DNA of 64,000 nucleotides from Uranotaenia lowii (GCF_029784155.1 NC_073692.1:157199582-157263581); one strand, 5' to 3'; shown: positions 47,347 through 59,498, counted from the stretch's first letter. A program made the numbers and translations. Notes: generated by a model not told the origin, from the letters alone.

Positions 47347-48563
47347 ATTTGAAAATGTGAGCACTTTTAGATACGAAGATGTACCAAGACGAATTCAAAA
47401 CATTAGATTTGATTTTACCTTTACAGGTTTTTTTTAAATTGTCACCATGAAGCAAAAAAGTAGGGCAAATAGTTACTTTTTAATCAAATTTGGGCGAAAT
47501 TAGTGACGTCTTAGTGTAGTTAAAAGTGTAGTCAAAAATTACATCAATAGGAACTTTCAATTTGACCAGTGATTTGATTTTTCAGGTCCTGCGGTTTAAA
47601 TTTTTTTGTTTATGTTTAAGCTCAAAATTCATCCATATTTTAAGCAAATCATAAGTTATGTTTTCAAGAGTAAATCTCATAATTTAGTTTATTACGTAAA
47701 AATAAAAAAAATGAAAAAAAGAATGATATTTCCCTTTATTTTGGAACCAAGCTATTTAGGAAATCGTTTTTGTACCAATTTATAAATTTTTAAAACAAAA
47801 TTTTCCGCTGTACATACTTAACTTCGTATCTTTTAGTTATGTTTATTCCAGGGTTTATTTCCCGAGCTATGTCGGTGAAACGGTTTTTTTTCTCGGCTTT
47901 CACAAACGAACACATTATCGACAACATAATAAAATTAACGTTAACATTTTATTTGGTAAAACATCTACACTTATTGAAAGTTAAGAGAATAAGAGCGAAA
48001 CATTATGGGGTCATCTACCATTACACCTTTTCCCTCCTAAACATATCAATGCCTAAAAACTTGGTAGACTGGCAACATGGATAACACTTCAAAATAGAAC
48101 CGGTTGAAAAGATGTGACGTTAGATTTAAGGTGACCAACCGTGTTGAGAATCAACAAGTTACAATATCCAAAACAAAAAAAAATTGTACCTGAGGACCTT
48201 CATTGATTCATGAGGAAATTAAAGAAAAACTTTTTAAAGGAAATAAGTACTAAAAAATAGGAAAACTTGAATAAATTTTCGAAATATTTAAGATTTGAAA
48301 TGATTGTTTTAAAATTCAAATTGAGAATAATAAATTCCAAACCTGTATTTAAAAATATCTATGTGTGTAGAAAAACGTCTAAGCTAAAAATACTCAAGTG
48401 GAATTTAAGAAGCAAAAATATAAGACTTTTGACAAAACCTTTTGAAACAATTGACTATCGAAAAAGGTTTAAAATTTTATATCTTAAAAACGTAAATATG
48501 TACCAATTCATATTCTCGAACATAGAATTCCACGTTTTTATTAATGAAATTCAGTTCTAAATA
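47347..48563. other. Intron, nothing recognised
   Basis: AT-rich DNA with no bounded element, gene frame or tandem repeat. Confidence 0.5.
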
Positions 48564-49609
48564 CACTGAGGTTTTTTTTACGCGGGGTTTCGTACCGCGT
48601 AAAAAAAACCGCGTTAATTCGAAAATCCGCGTAAAAAAAACCGCGTTAATTCGAAAATCCGCGTAAAAAAACCTCGTGAATTCGAAAATCTGCGTAAAAA
48701 AACCCGTAATTCGAAAATCCCCGTGAAAAATCCATTTGAATTTAAAGCAAAAAAGCACGTTACTAAAAAAACGCGTAAGAACCATGATTATTTAAAAATT
48801 TGCAAACAATGATCGTTTAATTTTAAGATAAAAAACAAAACTTAATTAGATAAATAGAATAGTGGAATTTAGTGAGGCTTTTTTGAATTGAGGAATTCAG
48901 ATCGTCTCATGTCTCAGGCCTCATGTCTCATGTCTCATGTCTCATGTCTCATGTCTCTGGTCTCAAGTCTCAAGTCTCAAGTCTCAGGTCTCATGTCTCA
49001 TGTCTCATGTCTCGTGTCTTATGTATCATGTCTCATGTCTCATGTCTCATTTCTCAGGTCTCATGTCTCAGGTCTCAGGTCTCTCGTCTCATGTTTCGTG
49101 TCTCAGATTTCGAGTTTCATATTTCAGGTCTCAAGTCTCAGGTCTCCAGTCTCAGGTCCCATGTCTCGTGTCTCAGATCTCAGGTCTCATATTTCAGGTC
49201 TCATATTTCAGGTCTCATATTTCAAGTCTCAAGTCTCAGGTCTCAGGTCTAAAGTCTCAGGTCTCATGTCTCATATTTCAGGTCTCAAGTCTAAGGTCTC
49301 ATGCCTTAGGTCTCATGTTTCGTGTCTCAGATCTCAGGTCTCATATTTCAGGTCTCAAATTTAAGGTCTCATGTCTCAGGTCTCAGGTCTCAAGTCTCAT
49401 GTATCTTAGTCTCAAAGCTAAGATTTTCCCAACTACAAAAAGATTCTAAGTGTTTTCCTTTGAAAAACTTTTCGAATATTTTCTCTCAAAAACCGTGTTA
49501 ATTCGCGAAATCCGTGAAAAAAAAACGTGTTAATTCGAAAATCCGCGTAAAAAACCCGCGTTAATTCGAAAATCCGCGTAAAAAATACCGCTTAAAAAAA
49601 ACCTCATTG
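48564..49609. mobile_element. TIR element filled by a TCTCATG heptamer array (locus b)
   Basis: The ends are CACTGAGGTTTTTTTTACGC and, reverse-complemented from the right, CAATGAGGTTTTTTTTAAGC. Inside each end lie 2-3 copies of a 37-bp repeat with CCGCGTTAATTCGAAAATCC and GCGTAAAAAAAA. Between them sits the heptamer array (48904-49417). No clear TSD and no transposase are seen. It is probably non-autonomous; the superfamily is not assigned. Confidence 0.65.
48904..49417 (+). repeat. TCTCATG/TCTCAGG/TCTCAAG heptamer satellite
   Basis: About 70 consecutive 7-bp units have TCTCA nearly constant and the last two positions switching among TG, GG and AG. Because 7 is not a multiple of 3, frames in all three phases stay open and read MSHVSCL- or RSQVSGL-like repeats; these are artefacts of the array and not proteins. 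Confidence 0.92.
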
Positions 49610-49869
49610 TTTACGAATAATCGAGTCACAAATAATCGAGCCAACGGATAATCAAATGCGACCTATAGAATAAAATAAATAAATACAAAAAATAAGATAA
49701 TTTAAATAACAAATTCGTATGATTTTTTTCAGAGTGATTTTAGTTACCAGTCTAAAAAAAGTAACTGGTGAGTGACCAGCTTGAAAAAAGTGGCAAAGTT
49801 ACTAAAATTGACAAACTTTTAGCCTTGCAACTGGAATAAAGCATTGTTCTTGACTTATTGTTTTCTATA

Positions 49870-50160
49870 TCAGGATAAAAATAAGAATCATCTGGATCAG
49901 GATCAAGATGATCAGGATCATGATCATGATCAAGATCTGGAAATGGATCAGAATCAAGAACTGGAGCTGAATCAGGTACCTACCTTATCAGAATTAGGAT
50001 AATAAGAACCAGATTAAGGTGCAGTATCTTATTGAGGACCAACGATTCACGATCAGAATTATCATCAAGATAAATATTAGGATCAGCATCTGGACCAGGA
50101 TCAAGGTCATGATTGGAATCTGGATCAAGATCAAGACCTGGATTTGGATGAGGCTAGGAT
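49870..50160 (+). repeat. GATCAGGATCAAGATCTGG short-word repeat
   Basis: A drifted array of GATCAG, GATCAA, GATCTGG and GATCATGATC words about 6-7 bp apart. It resembles the ATTCAGA and TCTCATG arrays elsewhere in style but not in sequence. Confidence 0.7.
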
Positions 50161-50175
50161 CAGGTTGAGTGTAAG

Positions 50176-50870
50176 GATTAAGATTTGGCTGGAAGAAGCT
50201 TAGCTCTGAGGCTTGAGAAAATGAGGCCTGAGACCTGAGGCATGGGACATTAGAAATGATTCGTCAGATACAAATTTTCGGAAATCATGATTTTAAAGTG
50301 TATCGGTGACTAGTGGTTCTAGACTCTAGACATAAGACTTGTGAACTGAAAGCTGAGACCTGAGACATGAGAAGATTAGAGACTTGAGACCTGAGTTTTG
50401 AGATTTGAGAAATGAGACCAGGACATAAAACCTAACACATGGGACCAAAAAATAGAAAAATGGGGTTTTTCACCTGAGACATGAGGGTTGCAAAAAATGA
50501 AAAGTAATGCATGCGACTGGTCTCACGTCTTATTTCTCACATCTCACTTCTCATCCCTCATACACTCCTTACTTTTCACGTTTCATGTCACTCTTCGCAC
50601 GCTCACGTCTCACTTCTTTTGTCTCACAACTTATATCTCATTTCTTAGTTCTCATGTACCAGTTTCTGACTTCAGGTGTTAGGTCTCATGTCTCATCTCC
50701 GGAATCTAAGGTTTCAGGTTGCAGGTTTGATACCTTAGGGGTCAGGTTGCATGTCTTATAGTCTCAAGTTTCAAAGCATCGGAATAAGCACTTTTTTCAG
50801 ACGATTTTCTCAATTAGCATGGTTTTATACCCGTGTAAAAGAAACCTTGGTGTACTTAAAAACAAAGTTT
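50176..50870. repeat. Inverted pair of heptamer arrays (locus c)
   Basis: At 50176-50490 the array reads in the GAGACMTGA sense, and at 50516-50770 in the TCTCANG sense, so the locus can fold into a very long imperfect hairpin around a loop of about 25 bp. It is followed at 50815-50855 by AATTAGCATGG and CCCGTGTAAAAGAAACC, the same flank as loci a and b. Confidence 0.65.
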
Positions 50871-51095
50871 GATACTTAAAACTAAGAAATACACTACAGT
50901 GTTGCTTGATGTATTTTTTCTTTTTCATTAGTGATCCCCTTTTTTTCAATTAAATTTCCCTATGTATTTAAAATTCTTATTCATAAGTTAGCTAAAAAAA
51001 CTATCCACGTTTGAAATTCTGAATTCAAATCAGAATCCAAAATTAGATGTTATAATCCTAATTTAGAAATGAAATCAAAATTGAAAACTGCATTA

Positions 51096-52005
51096 AGGCT
51101 ATGATAATTTAGTATCCGGGCACTTTATTTCGATTATAGTTACGTTACTAGAACTTGGATATGTAAACCTTTAGCAGCGTTGTGTTGGTTATGAAAAGGA
51201 CTATCTTGCCTATTTTTTTAGATTTTTAAGTTAACGTGTGTTTGAGATATTTACGATGCAAAAAGACATGTTAAAAATAATTTTGCACTGTCGCCTCGGA
51301 GATTCTTCATTATCGACTTGAAAACTCATGAACTGTAATTTTTCTTAATTTTTTCTTTGGCCCAAATGGTTAAGAAGTATAAGGAGCCACTCTAGGATGC
51401 TCATGAAGTTCAAACCAAGCATCGGAGTAGAACCCTTGATCTCAAATATGGTTAAAAACCTATGGTTATTGTGGATAACTGAATGCAGACCCCTTCAATG
51501 ATGCAGCAAATCCGTTTCCAGCAGGAAAAAGTGACTAGTAGACACCGAGTAAATAACTAACAGTGAGCAGTTTCATAGATCGCAATCTGTGCAACCGTTT
51601 TTTACGTAATGTGACAGATGTGTTCTGATGAACAAAGAAATTTATGTTAAAACCGGCTTTAAGCGGTCAAATTCTTCGAGATGCCTACACATCAAAAGGT
51701 TTCAACCAGATTCCAATTGCTTTTCCCAGGTGAATTTGTGTAAAATATCATGATTATGCAAAGGTTTTGCTTCTGTGGTAAAAATAATAGATCAATATAT
51801 GACTGAAAGTGTGCAAAGATAAAAAAAGAGATTTTATAATAAAGTAAGAGTAAATCTTGTAAGCAATGATAATTTTTTTTTAATATTTTTACAACAAATT
51901 TCATATTAACACCTTCATTTCCTCTATAGAAAGTGTTTCGATCAAATGAATAGTTTTTAAAATACACACGTTTGTATCTGCCCGGATTCTAAATGACCAT
52001 AGCCT
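51096..52005. mobile_element. TA-flanked element with AGGCTATG ends (910 bp)
   Basis: The ends AGGCTATGATAATTTAG and, reverse-complemented, AGGCTATGGTCATTTAG are each followed by an ATCCGGGCA block, with TA outside (51094-51095 and 52006-52007). This fits a Tc1/mariner-type element. A GC-richer stretch at 51370-51560 might be a decayed transposase piece, but no catalytic motif is recognisable. Confidence 0.75.
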
Positions 52006-52007
52006 TA

Positions 52008-53914
52008 GAACTTGAATTTGAATCGTGAATATGTATCCTGAACTTGGATGCAAATCTACTATCTATTTTTTCGGATTCCTTATTCAAAGCGTTTCGAAAA
52101 ATATTTGATTAGCTTTTCTTTTAAAAACTACATTTGACATAACTTAACTTCGGCAAGTAATTTACCCACTTCGGAAATTCCCATTACGGAAATCAACAAA
52201 AACTCCTCAAACACGTAACAACAATGCCTAAATCTTTCGTCGCTCTAAAACGAGACCGTTTCCCTAAAACAGTGCGAGGTATTTTTAAACCCACGCTTGT
52301 GTCATTGTTGTTGTTTTTGTGTCGCTCGCTTTGAGGATTTCCCATCAAGGGAAAGTGCGGATTTCCTCCTCTTGTTTCCTTCTTTTAAAACAGCTTGTCG
52401 TTGTTTTTGGTTTTGGATTCTTGTGCAAGCAAGCAACAGGATATGGTGAAGTGTTTCTGTCCTACCAATAACCGTAATTACGGCTGTTCTCTCGTCAACT
52501 TCGTCAGTTTTTTTTCTGTTTTCACTTTGACTGTTGAAAAAATCCCTCAATTGAGACGGGAAAAGGGTTCTGTTTTATTAAAAATTTTAAAAAGGTTTTG
52601 TACATCTTTATTGTGTATTAATAATAACAGAAGGGGTTTGATGACATTTTTTGGATTGTAACTCCTAGTAGAAGATATTATTTGGAGTTACTGGAATGAT
52701 CAATTTTTCAAAATTCGTTGTGTTTTGAGGGCATTAAACTTTAGCGAAGTCATTTTCCCTAAATATGATCTTCACATTGGGCACGTTACCTTAGCATTTA
52801 TTTTCCCTCTAAGAGAACGTCACAAAACGTGACAAAATGATGCTATGATACCCCAAAAAGCAAAGATGAAAGAATATCTTCGTTTGTGCTAAGGCTGATG
52901 TCGGTGATTGGTGAAAGGAAGGAAGGTGAAAATTTCGCGGTACCGAAATCGATATCAACATTGAGAAATGATGTATACATTAAAATCAAACATGAACCAC
53001 GTCAAATCACACAAAGTAATAAAATGTCTTATGAAAGAAGCTGATTGTTTATGATTACGAACTGCAAGATCCAAATGCTTTTCATTTCAAACATTTTCTA
53101 CATCTTTTTCGGATCTAGCTCGCCCAAAACAATTCCCCTCGATTGCGACTTTTCCTACGCATTCGAAATTGATATTGCCTGACGTGACGACAGCAAGCGG
53201 ACGAAAGAAAGTTAGGCTATGACGGAAAGCGGGAAAATCATTCCGTCGTCGTCGTCGTCGTCATCCCGTTGAATAATTGGGTAAAAGATAAACAAGGTAG
53301 TAATTTGGCGCCCGTTTCGGGAAACTGCGAAATTATTATTCGGATGACAGCAACGAATTATTTCAACTTGAATAATGTAGGTAAATCTTTGCTTTCTGAA
53401 ACACAAACAGAGTGAAAAGCGGCAGCGAAATTCGGAGGCTACATGATGATAGAGAACCCTTTCGAAATCGGTATTACTTTGTGAATTATTGAAACATTTA
53501 GTTAATAGGGCATTTTTTTAAATTTCAGTTTAAAACTAAATATTGTATTTATTTTGATATTAAAAAACGTCGAGATCTGGGTTTTCTTCAAATATAAAAA
53601 TGTTTGTAGGAAATCGAATAAGTCGAGTTAATTCGAAACTCAGGGGATTTAAAAGCAATGTTTAGGATATTTTGTAAAACGAAACACTACGAAAATTAAG
53701 TTTCAAATTTACAAAATATTCCGAAATTACCTAAAAATACAAAAATAACGTAAACGGCAATAATATAAAAAAAATAATAATAATAATTTTGGTAACCATT
53801 GTTTTTTTTTAAATTAATGTCATGTTTGTTCATTTCATTTAATTCGTTTTGATTTGATAATCTGTGTTTTTGTCTTTTAAGTTTTCATTTTTTTTATATT
53901 TTGGGTTTTTCTTG
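52008..53914. other. Intron, mostly unassigned
   Basis: This contains a (CGT)n microsatellite at 53244-53262 and CA/GT-poor AT-rich DNA. A less AT-rich block at 52200-52560 has frames on both strands but no family or splice signals that I trust. Confidence 0.45.
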
Positions 53915-53916
53915 TA

Positions 53917-55223
53917 AAGGGTGGTACGGTCAAAATTTGGACAAGGGAATCGCGTGTAAATCGGTGAAATCGTTTATTTAAAAAATTAAATTAAATTTCT
54001 TTTTCAAGTTTAATTAGTATAAAATTCAGGAAAAATATTCAGTTAGGCTTCCGCTTTTCCAAATCCGAATTGCCGGGCCTTACGCTTAACCTCTGCCATC
54101 AGATTTTGTACAGCCACCTTGTCCACCTTCTTCGCCGCAGAAAGCTAGTTTGCCTCGAACTGTTGCTCGTCCTTAGCAGTTTTTTTGGTCTTCTTTAGGT
54201 TCCACTTGGCAATAGCCCAGTATTTCTCAATTGGGCGGAGCTCTGGCGTGTTGGGAGGGTTCTTGTCCTTGGGAACCACCCCACATTGCAATTGTTGGCG
54301 GCGTACCACTCCATGGCCTTTTTACCGTAATGGCAAGATGCCAAATCCGGCCAAAACAGTACGGAACAACCGTGTTTCTTCAGGAAAGGCAGCAGACGTT
54401 TATTCAAACACTCTTTCACGTAAATTTCTTGGTTGACAGTCCCGGAAGCTATGAAAATGCTGCTTTTCAAGCCACAGGTACAGAAGGCTTGCCAAACCAG
54501 ATATTTCTTCGCGAATTTTGAAAGTTTCATGTGCTTGAAAATAGCTTCTACCTTTCCCCTTCCTTTTGCCGTATAAAACTCCTGTCCCGGAAGCTGCTTG
54601 TAGTCGGCTTTGACGTAGGTTTCGTCGTCCATTACCACGCAGTTAAACTTCGTCAGCATCGTTGTGTACAGCCTCCGGGATCGCGCTTTGGTCGTCGTAT
54701 TTTGTTTATCATCGCGATTTGGAGTCACTACCTTCTTGTAAGTCGATAGTCCGGCTCGTTTTTTGGCTCGATGCACGGTTTGTAGACGATACACTCAGCT
54801 TATTTGCGGCATCTCGGAGAGAGAGGTTAGGGTTTCGCTTGAAACTACCGGCAACTCTCTTTGTCGTCTAAGCGGCTTCCGGTTTTCGATTTCCCCCCGA
54901 TCCAGACTTCCTGGCTGTCGACAAACGTTTCCCAAACACTTTAATTACATTTGTAAGGATTGATTTGGCAACTTTTAGTGGTTTTGCCAGCTTTGCGTGC
55001 GAGTAGCTCGGATTTTCGCGATGCGCGAGCAAAATTTTGATACGCTGCTCGTCTTCCTTGGACGGCATTTTGACAACTGAAGAGTGAATTCCAATATCAA
55101 AATAGGAGCAACATTCTACACACACACACACCTTCAAAATGTGGGGTGTTCAGGTTTTTTAAATGCAAAATTGAAAGAAACACGTCAAGTTGATATTGAC
55201 CAAATTTTGACCGTATCACCCTT
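53917..55223 (-). mobile_element. Full-length mariner-type element, DD37E (1307 bp)
   Basis: The element is flanked by TA (53915-53916 and 55224-55225). The TIRs are about 27 bp: AAGGGTGGTACGGTCAAAAT on the left and, reverse-complemented from the right, AAGGGTGATACGGTCAAAAT, each followed by TTGG and CAA one base later. It is complete end to end but its transposase gene is broken. Catalytic spacing (37 residues between the second Asp and the Glu, counted across the frameshift) places it in the DD37E group known from mosquitoes. Confidence 0.92.
54060..55075 (-). pseudogene. Broken DD37E mariner transposase
   Basis: Read on the minus strand, the N-terminus MPSKEDEQRIKILLAHRENP lies at about 55068 and shows a helix-turn-helix (NPSYSHAKLAKPLKVAKSIL). 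A frame change and stops follow near 54870. The catalytic core then gives VVMDDETYVKADYKQLPG (first Asp) and FWPDLASCHYGKKAMEWYA (second Asp). A shift near 54290 separates PELRPIEKYWA (the Glu), and an in-frame TAG replaces a codon near 54147. The last residues (RQFGFGKAEA) are still readable. At least two frameshifts and one nonsense change make it non-functional. Confidence 0.9.
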
Positions 55224-55225
55224 TA

Positions 55226-56206
55226 ATAGAAAAAAAAAGAACTTTTCTTAGCTTATCGATGTTAGCGTGTAATGCAAGATAGTATATTGCACTGTGTTCC
55301 CTGCTAAAAAGGTTCAAATCGTCGGCATAGTTATTCAAAATAGAGCGTTGCTCATAGGTCATTCACGAAAATTTAGAAAAGTAGAAGTCTGAGGTGGCTT
55401 CCTTAAGGTACTCCTAGCGAGGTAGCGAATTAAGTAAAAAACGGACAACTTCGCAGAAAAATCTTGTTTAGAGAAGCGTGCTAAGGATTTGTCAATATAC
55501 GTAGCTACAGAACAAAACATTTGTCTTAATTTTCGAATGGTAAAGCGTCACTAATAAAACTTTAAAAAAAATGTTCTAAAATCCATAAACTGCTATCAAC
55601 ATTTTAGGATTAATACTTCAGAGGCACGGCTACTTATCACAATCATTCATTCATTGATGCACATTTTTAACGATAAGCCGCAGCTTTACATTTGACAAAA
55701 TGTATAGGCCAATATAGAGAGCTTTGCTTGACTTCTTCGTTATCACTTCCATACGAACGATCTGGTTTTTTATGGACGCTGTATTGTGTGTGATTGAATG
55801 ATGGTGGTAAATGTAGCAACTTTTGGCATGTCGTTATAATTCGGAAAGTTGATGGAACATTTGAAATTGAGTTCAAGGGATAGTTTTGTAAAGAAAACGA
55901 AACAAATCCATTTTTCGGAAATGGAAATCTCAACACGTCTACCATTGGGCGGCAGTTATGTTGATATTGATTCAAACATTTGCCTGGGGGTCAGTTGATT
56001 GCAAAAATACAAGCACAGTCGGGTAAGACTGATTGACTGAATAATCCAACACAAAATCACTCGAAGGTTGTATTTTGCTCCGGTAAGAAGCAAGTGATAA
56101 GGCGTTTCGTAAAATATGTGATTTTAAAACCTGTTATTTAAAAAAAAATATGACAATTTGAAATTGGTTGCCTTAAACTATTTTTTCTCTTTATTTTTTG
56201 TTACAG
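55226..56206. other. Intron before the charged-tail exon
   Basis: No element or gene is recognised. It ends with a good pyrimidine tract and TTACAG acceptor at 56201-56206. Confidence 0.5.
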
Positions 56207-56311
56207 AAAAACGAGCCACCGAAGGAAGTGGCCTAGTATCTCATTACGAGCAGAAACGGAAGATAAGTGATTTGGACGAAATGTCTGACAAAAAAGCGGA
56301 TACCATTTACG
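56207..56311 (+). CDS. CUB/sushi protein, charged tail exon
   Basis: This 105-nt exon is open only in the phase that continues the sushi exon: G|AA gives EKRATEGSGLVSHYEQKRKI, then SDLDEMSDKKADTIY. It has consensus sites on both sides (TTACAG and TACG|GTAAGT) and ends in phase 1. The other two frames have stops. The peptide is hydrophilic with mixed charge and no membrane segment, so if the protein is membrane-bound, a transmembrane exon with a length divisible by three must lie unseen in the preceding intron. Assignment to this gene rests on phase, strand and reading frame. Confidence 0.7.
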
Positions 56312-56978
56312 GTAAGTGAAACAGTATAATAAGTTTATTTCCTTTGATAAAAAACACAACGAAAACTGTTAAAGTGTACCCATTTTTACTGTCGAATTTT
56401 GTCGCTACGAATCAGAATCAAATTCAGATTTGTAATAATTTCTGAATTTTCTTAATATCAATCACACATCCGACATCTGAATCTAAATTCTGTATCTGAA
56501 GTTTGAGTGTGAAATTCAAATTTTAAGTTTTAAATCTGACTTTCAAATTCGAATCTGAATTAGAAATCTCAAATCAATTTTAATATGTGTCTGAAACAGA
56601 CCCGTGCGAAGGACCTGTACATGAATGGGGAGTGGGGGGTTTCGAAATCAAATCAAAATCGAAATCAAAGCAAAAAATGATAACAATACCAAAAATGCAC
56701 AATAAATAAGAAAATGGATTTCTTACACCATTTTATTTCTCATAATTTTCACACAAACTAAAAAATAATAATTTTTACTGATAAAATAAATTGAAACTTC
56801 CAAAACAAATTACAATGAAAGTTCAAAATCAAGGTATTTTTGGCAGGTTATTGATTATTTTTTCAAAATGATGTTTCTTATTCTTAACTAGAAATTTGCT
56901 TCAAAATTATTTCAAAGCAATCTAGTTAAAAAATTTAAACCAAATACTCCCAAAACACTGATTTAAGAATAGAATTTA
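56312..56978. other. Intron with CTGAATT/AAATTC short-word repeat
   Basis: At 56400-56590 drifted words such as AATCTGAATTTGAATC repeat loosely. The remainder is AT-rich. Confidence 0.5.
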
Positions 56979-57000
56979 TCTATATATATAAAAATGAATT

Positions 57001-57001
<1 letters not shown>

Positions 57002-57051
<50 letters not shown>
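57002..57051 (+). repeat. (TCTG)n microsatellite in Helitron copy 1
   Basis: An uninterrupted run of TCTG/GTCT repeats of about 12 units lies near the 5' end. Copy 2 has a shorter run (59522-59543) at the same place, so the tract belongs to the element and varies in length. Confidence 0.9.
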
Positions 57052-57053
<2 letters not shown>

Positions 57054-57089
57054 TCCCTATAGACTCAGAAACTACTGAACCGATTTGCG

Positions 57090-58760
57090 TGAAACTTGGC
57101 AGGTGGGGGTATTGGAGGCCGGAGAAGGTTCCTATTATGGTTCGAGACCCCTCTCCCTAACAGGAAGGGGGGGAGGGGCCTCCCAAATAATAAACAATTT
57201 TTTGCATAACTCGAGAACCAATCAAGCAAATGGTATCAAATTTGGCATGTGGTTGTATTTGTTGACGGGTAATATTTCTATGAATATTAGGTACCCCTCC
57301 CTCCTCTCAGTGGGGTGATAGGAAGGGGGGAGGGGGGCTACCTTACAATTTTTCATATAACTTGAAAACTAATCAAGATATTGGAACCAAATTTGACATA
57401 GACAGGTATTTTGATACGAAAAATATTTTTATGATTATTTGAGACCCCTCCCTCTTTCCAGTAGTAAGGGGGAGGGGGCCTCTTTCATATTTTTACACAT
57501 AACTCAAAAACTAATAATGCAAATGGACCAAATTTGACATGGGAGGGTATTTGGATACTAAAAATATTTCTACGATTATCTGGGACCCCTCCCTCATTCC
57601 AGTAGGGAGATGTTAAGGGGGGAGGGGGCCTTTTTTATAATTTTTTACATATCTCAATAACTAATCAAGCAAATGGAACCAAATTTGGCATGGGCGGGTA
57701 TTTGGGAACGTGACATATTCTTATGATTGTTTAAGACCCCTTCCTTTTTCCAGCGGGGAGAAAAGAATGAGGGAGGGAAGTTTCATACAGTTATTACTGT
57801 ACAACTCAAGAACTACAACAGCAAATGGAACCAAATTTGGCATGGAACGATATTTGGGTACGAGAAATGCTTCTATGATTATTTGGTATCAGTCACTCCT
57901 TCAAAGAGGTGGATGAAAAGGGGGAGGAAGGTCTCCCTTACAATTTTCAGTATAACTGGAGAGTTGATCGATCAAATTGAACCATATTTGGCATGTGAGG
58001 GTATTTGGATACGAGAAATGTTTCTATTATGAATTGAGGCCCCATCTGTTTTAGCGGAAAGATATAAAGGGGAAAAGGGGGCTCCCATACAATTTTTTTG
58101 CATAACTCGAGAATTAATCGAGCAAATGAAACCAAATTTGGCATCACAAAGTATTTGAGTACGAAAAATAATTTTTTTTATATGTGAAACAATTCCTTTC
58201 TTGCAGTAGGATGATAGAATTGGGAATATAGGAAGGGAAGAGGAGGCTTACATTTAACTTTTTTTTTTTTACAAAATCCGAGAAATGGACAAAACTTAAC
58301 ATGGAAAATCATTTTGGTATGATTCTATGATTATCTGACACATTTTCAGTGAGTAGGTACAAAGGAGAAGGGAGGTGAGCCCAATACAATTTTGTTAGCA
58401 TAAGTTCTCAATTTATGCTAACGAAGCCAACAAATGGAAACAAATATGCCATGGAGAAGTACTTGGTCACGAGATATGTTTCTACGATTGTTATAGATCC
58501 TTACGCTTTACAGTGTAGAGAGAGGAAGAAAGGAGGAGGCTCCATATACATTTTGTTGTAAAGCTTAAAAACTTATCAACCAATGCAATGGAACTATATT
58601 TGATATAAAAGGATTTTTGGGAACGAAAAAAATGGGTATGATTATTAAAGATCACGACCTCCATTCAGCAGAAGGTGAAGGGAAGGACAGGAGAGGGGGC
58701 TCTTTTATCAGTTTTATCATAAATCCAGAACATATCAAGCAAAAACAACCATATTTTATA
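57090..58760 (+). repeat. 150-bp tandem repeat array within Helitron copy 1
   Basis: A unit of about 150 bp recurs eleven times. It carries CAAATGGAACCAAATTTGGC, a GGTATTTGG block with GATACG, GATTATTTG and GACCCCTCCC, then an AGGGGGGAGG stretch. Markers lie near 57098, 57242, 57395, 57535, 57687, 57838, 57990, 58139, 58297, 58447 and 58600. Later units are more decayed. Confidence 0.85.
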
Positions 58761-59058
58761 AGTTCGATTGTTTGCGTACGATTAATTTGAGACCCTCCAG
58801 ACAGATTAACATTATCAGATCTCCAACCCAAATTTATTAATAAAGATTCAGAAAATTGGTTTAAATTATATTTATGTTGCAATCATATTTATGTTGCAAT
58901 TCAAAACTCCAGCTGCAGCTCTCATTTTATAGCGGTTGCTTATGAATTATGTTATAATTTGATTTAAAATAATGCCAACAAACCAATAAAAATTTGAATA
59001 ATTTTTGAAAACATAATTTGATTTTGAAAGGTGTAGCAAAGCACACCGGGTCAGCTAG

Positions 59059-59498
59059 TTGTTAAATAAATGTCAGATCAGGTAAAAAAATTACCATGAT
59101 TAATTGTTAGGAAAATGATTATAATTGTTTCATTCATTCAACTTAATTTTAATTTCTTTTCTTCATTTACAACTGAAGGGTTGATTGATAAATTCCAGTG
59201 CAGGGTTTTGAATTTAAAAAAAAATCGCGATTTGAAATGTGAATTTTTGATTAGGAAAAAAAACTAAATAGACAGATAGATAGAGAGATAGATAGATAGA
59301 TAGGAAAAAAAACTAAAGGATTAGGTTTTTAGAACACCAAATATTCAGAATTGAAAAACATAGACAAACTTTAAAAAAAAATTGAATTTAAATAGTTTGA
59401 CTAATAAATGCGGTAATTTTTTTTTATTTAAAAATAACTGCACTAAATTCGGTAATTTCATTTGAAAATTGATACAAAATATGAAAATTAAAAAGATA
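59059..59498. other. Spacer between the two Helitron copies
   Basis: AT-rich DNA with a (GATA)n-type tract at about 59272-59305. No other feature. Confidence 0.6.

Larger units (their letters stand above)
56979..59058 (+). mobile_element. Non-autonomous Helitron, copy 1 (2080 bp)
   Basis: The element starts TCTATATATATAAAAATG after an A (56978) and ends CTAG before a T (59059). Eight bases before the CTAG is a hairpin, GGTGT-agcaaagc-ACACC (59030-59047). A 5' TC, a 3' hairpin plus CTRR, insertion between A and T, and no TSD or TIR are the Helitron rules. Inside are a (TCTG)n tract (57002-57051) and a tandem repeat. No Rep/helicase frame is present. Confidence 0.82.

Noticed and set aside
48888..49449. 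Overlapping frames of 100-170 codons rich in SHVSCL/SQVSGL repeats
   Set aside because: They exist in all three forward phases and follow directly from the 7-bp TCTCATG array; no start context, no composition of a real protein.
57085..58147. Several 66-101 codon frames
   Set aside because: They fall in the 150-bp units of the Helitron and differ between units by frameshifts.
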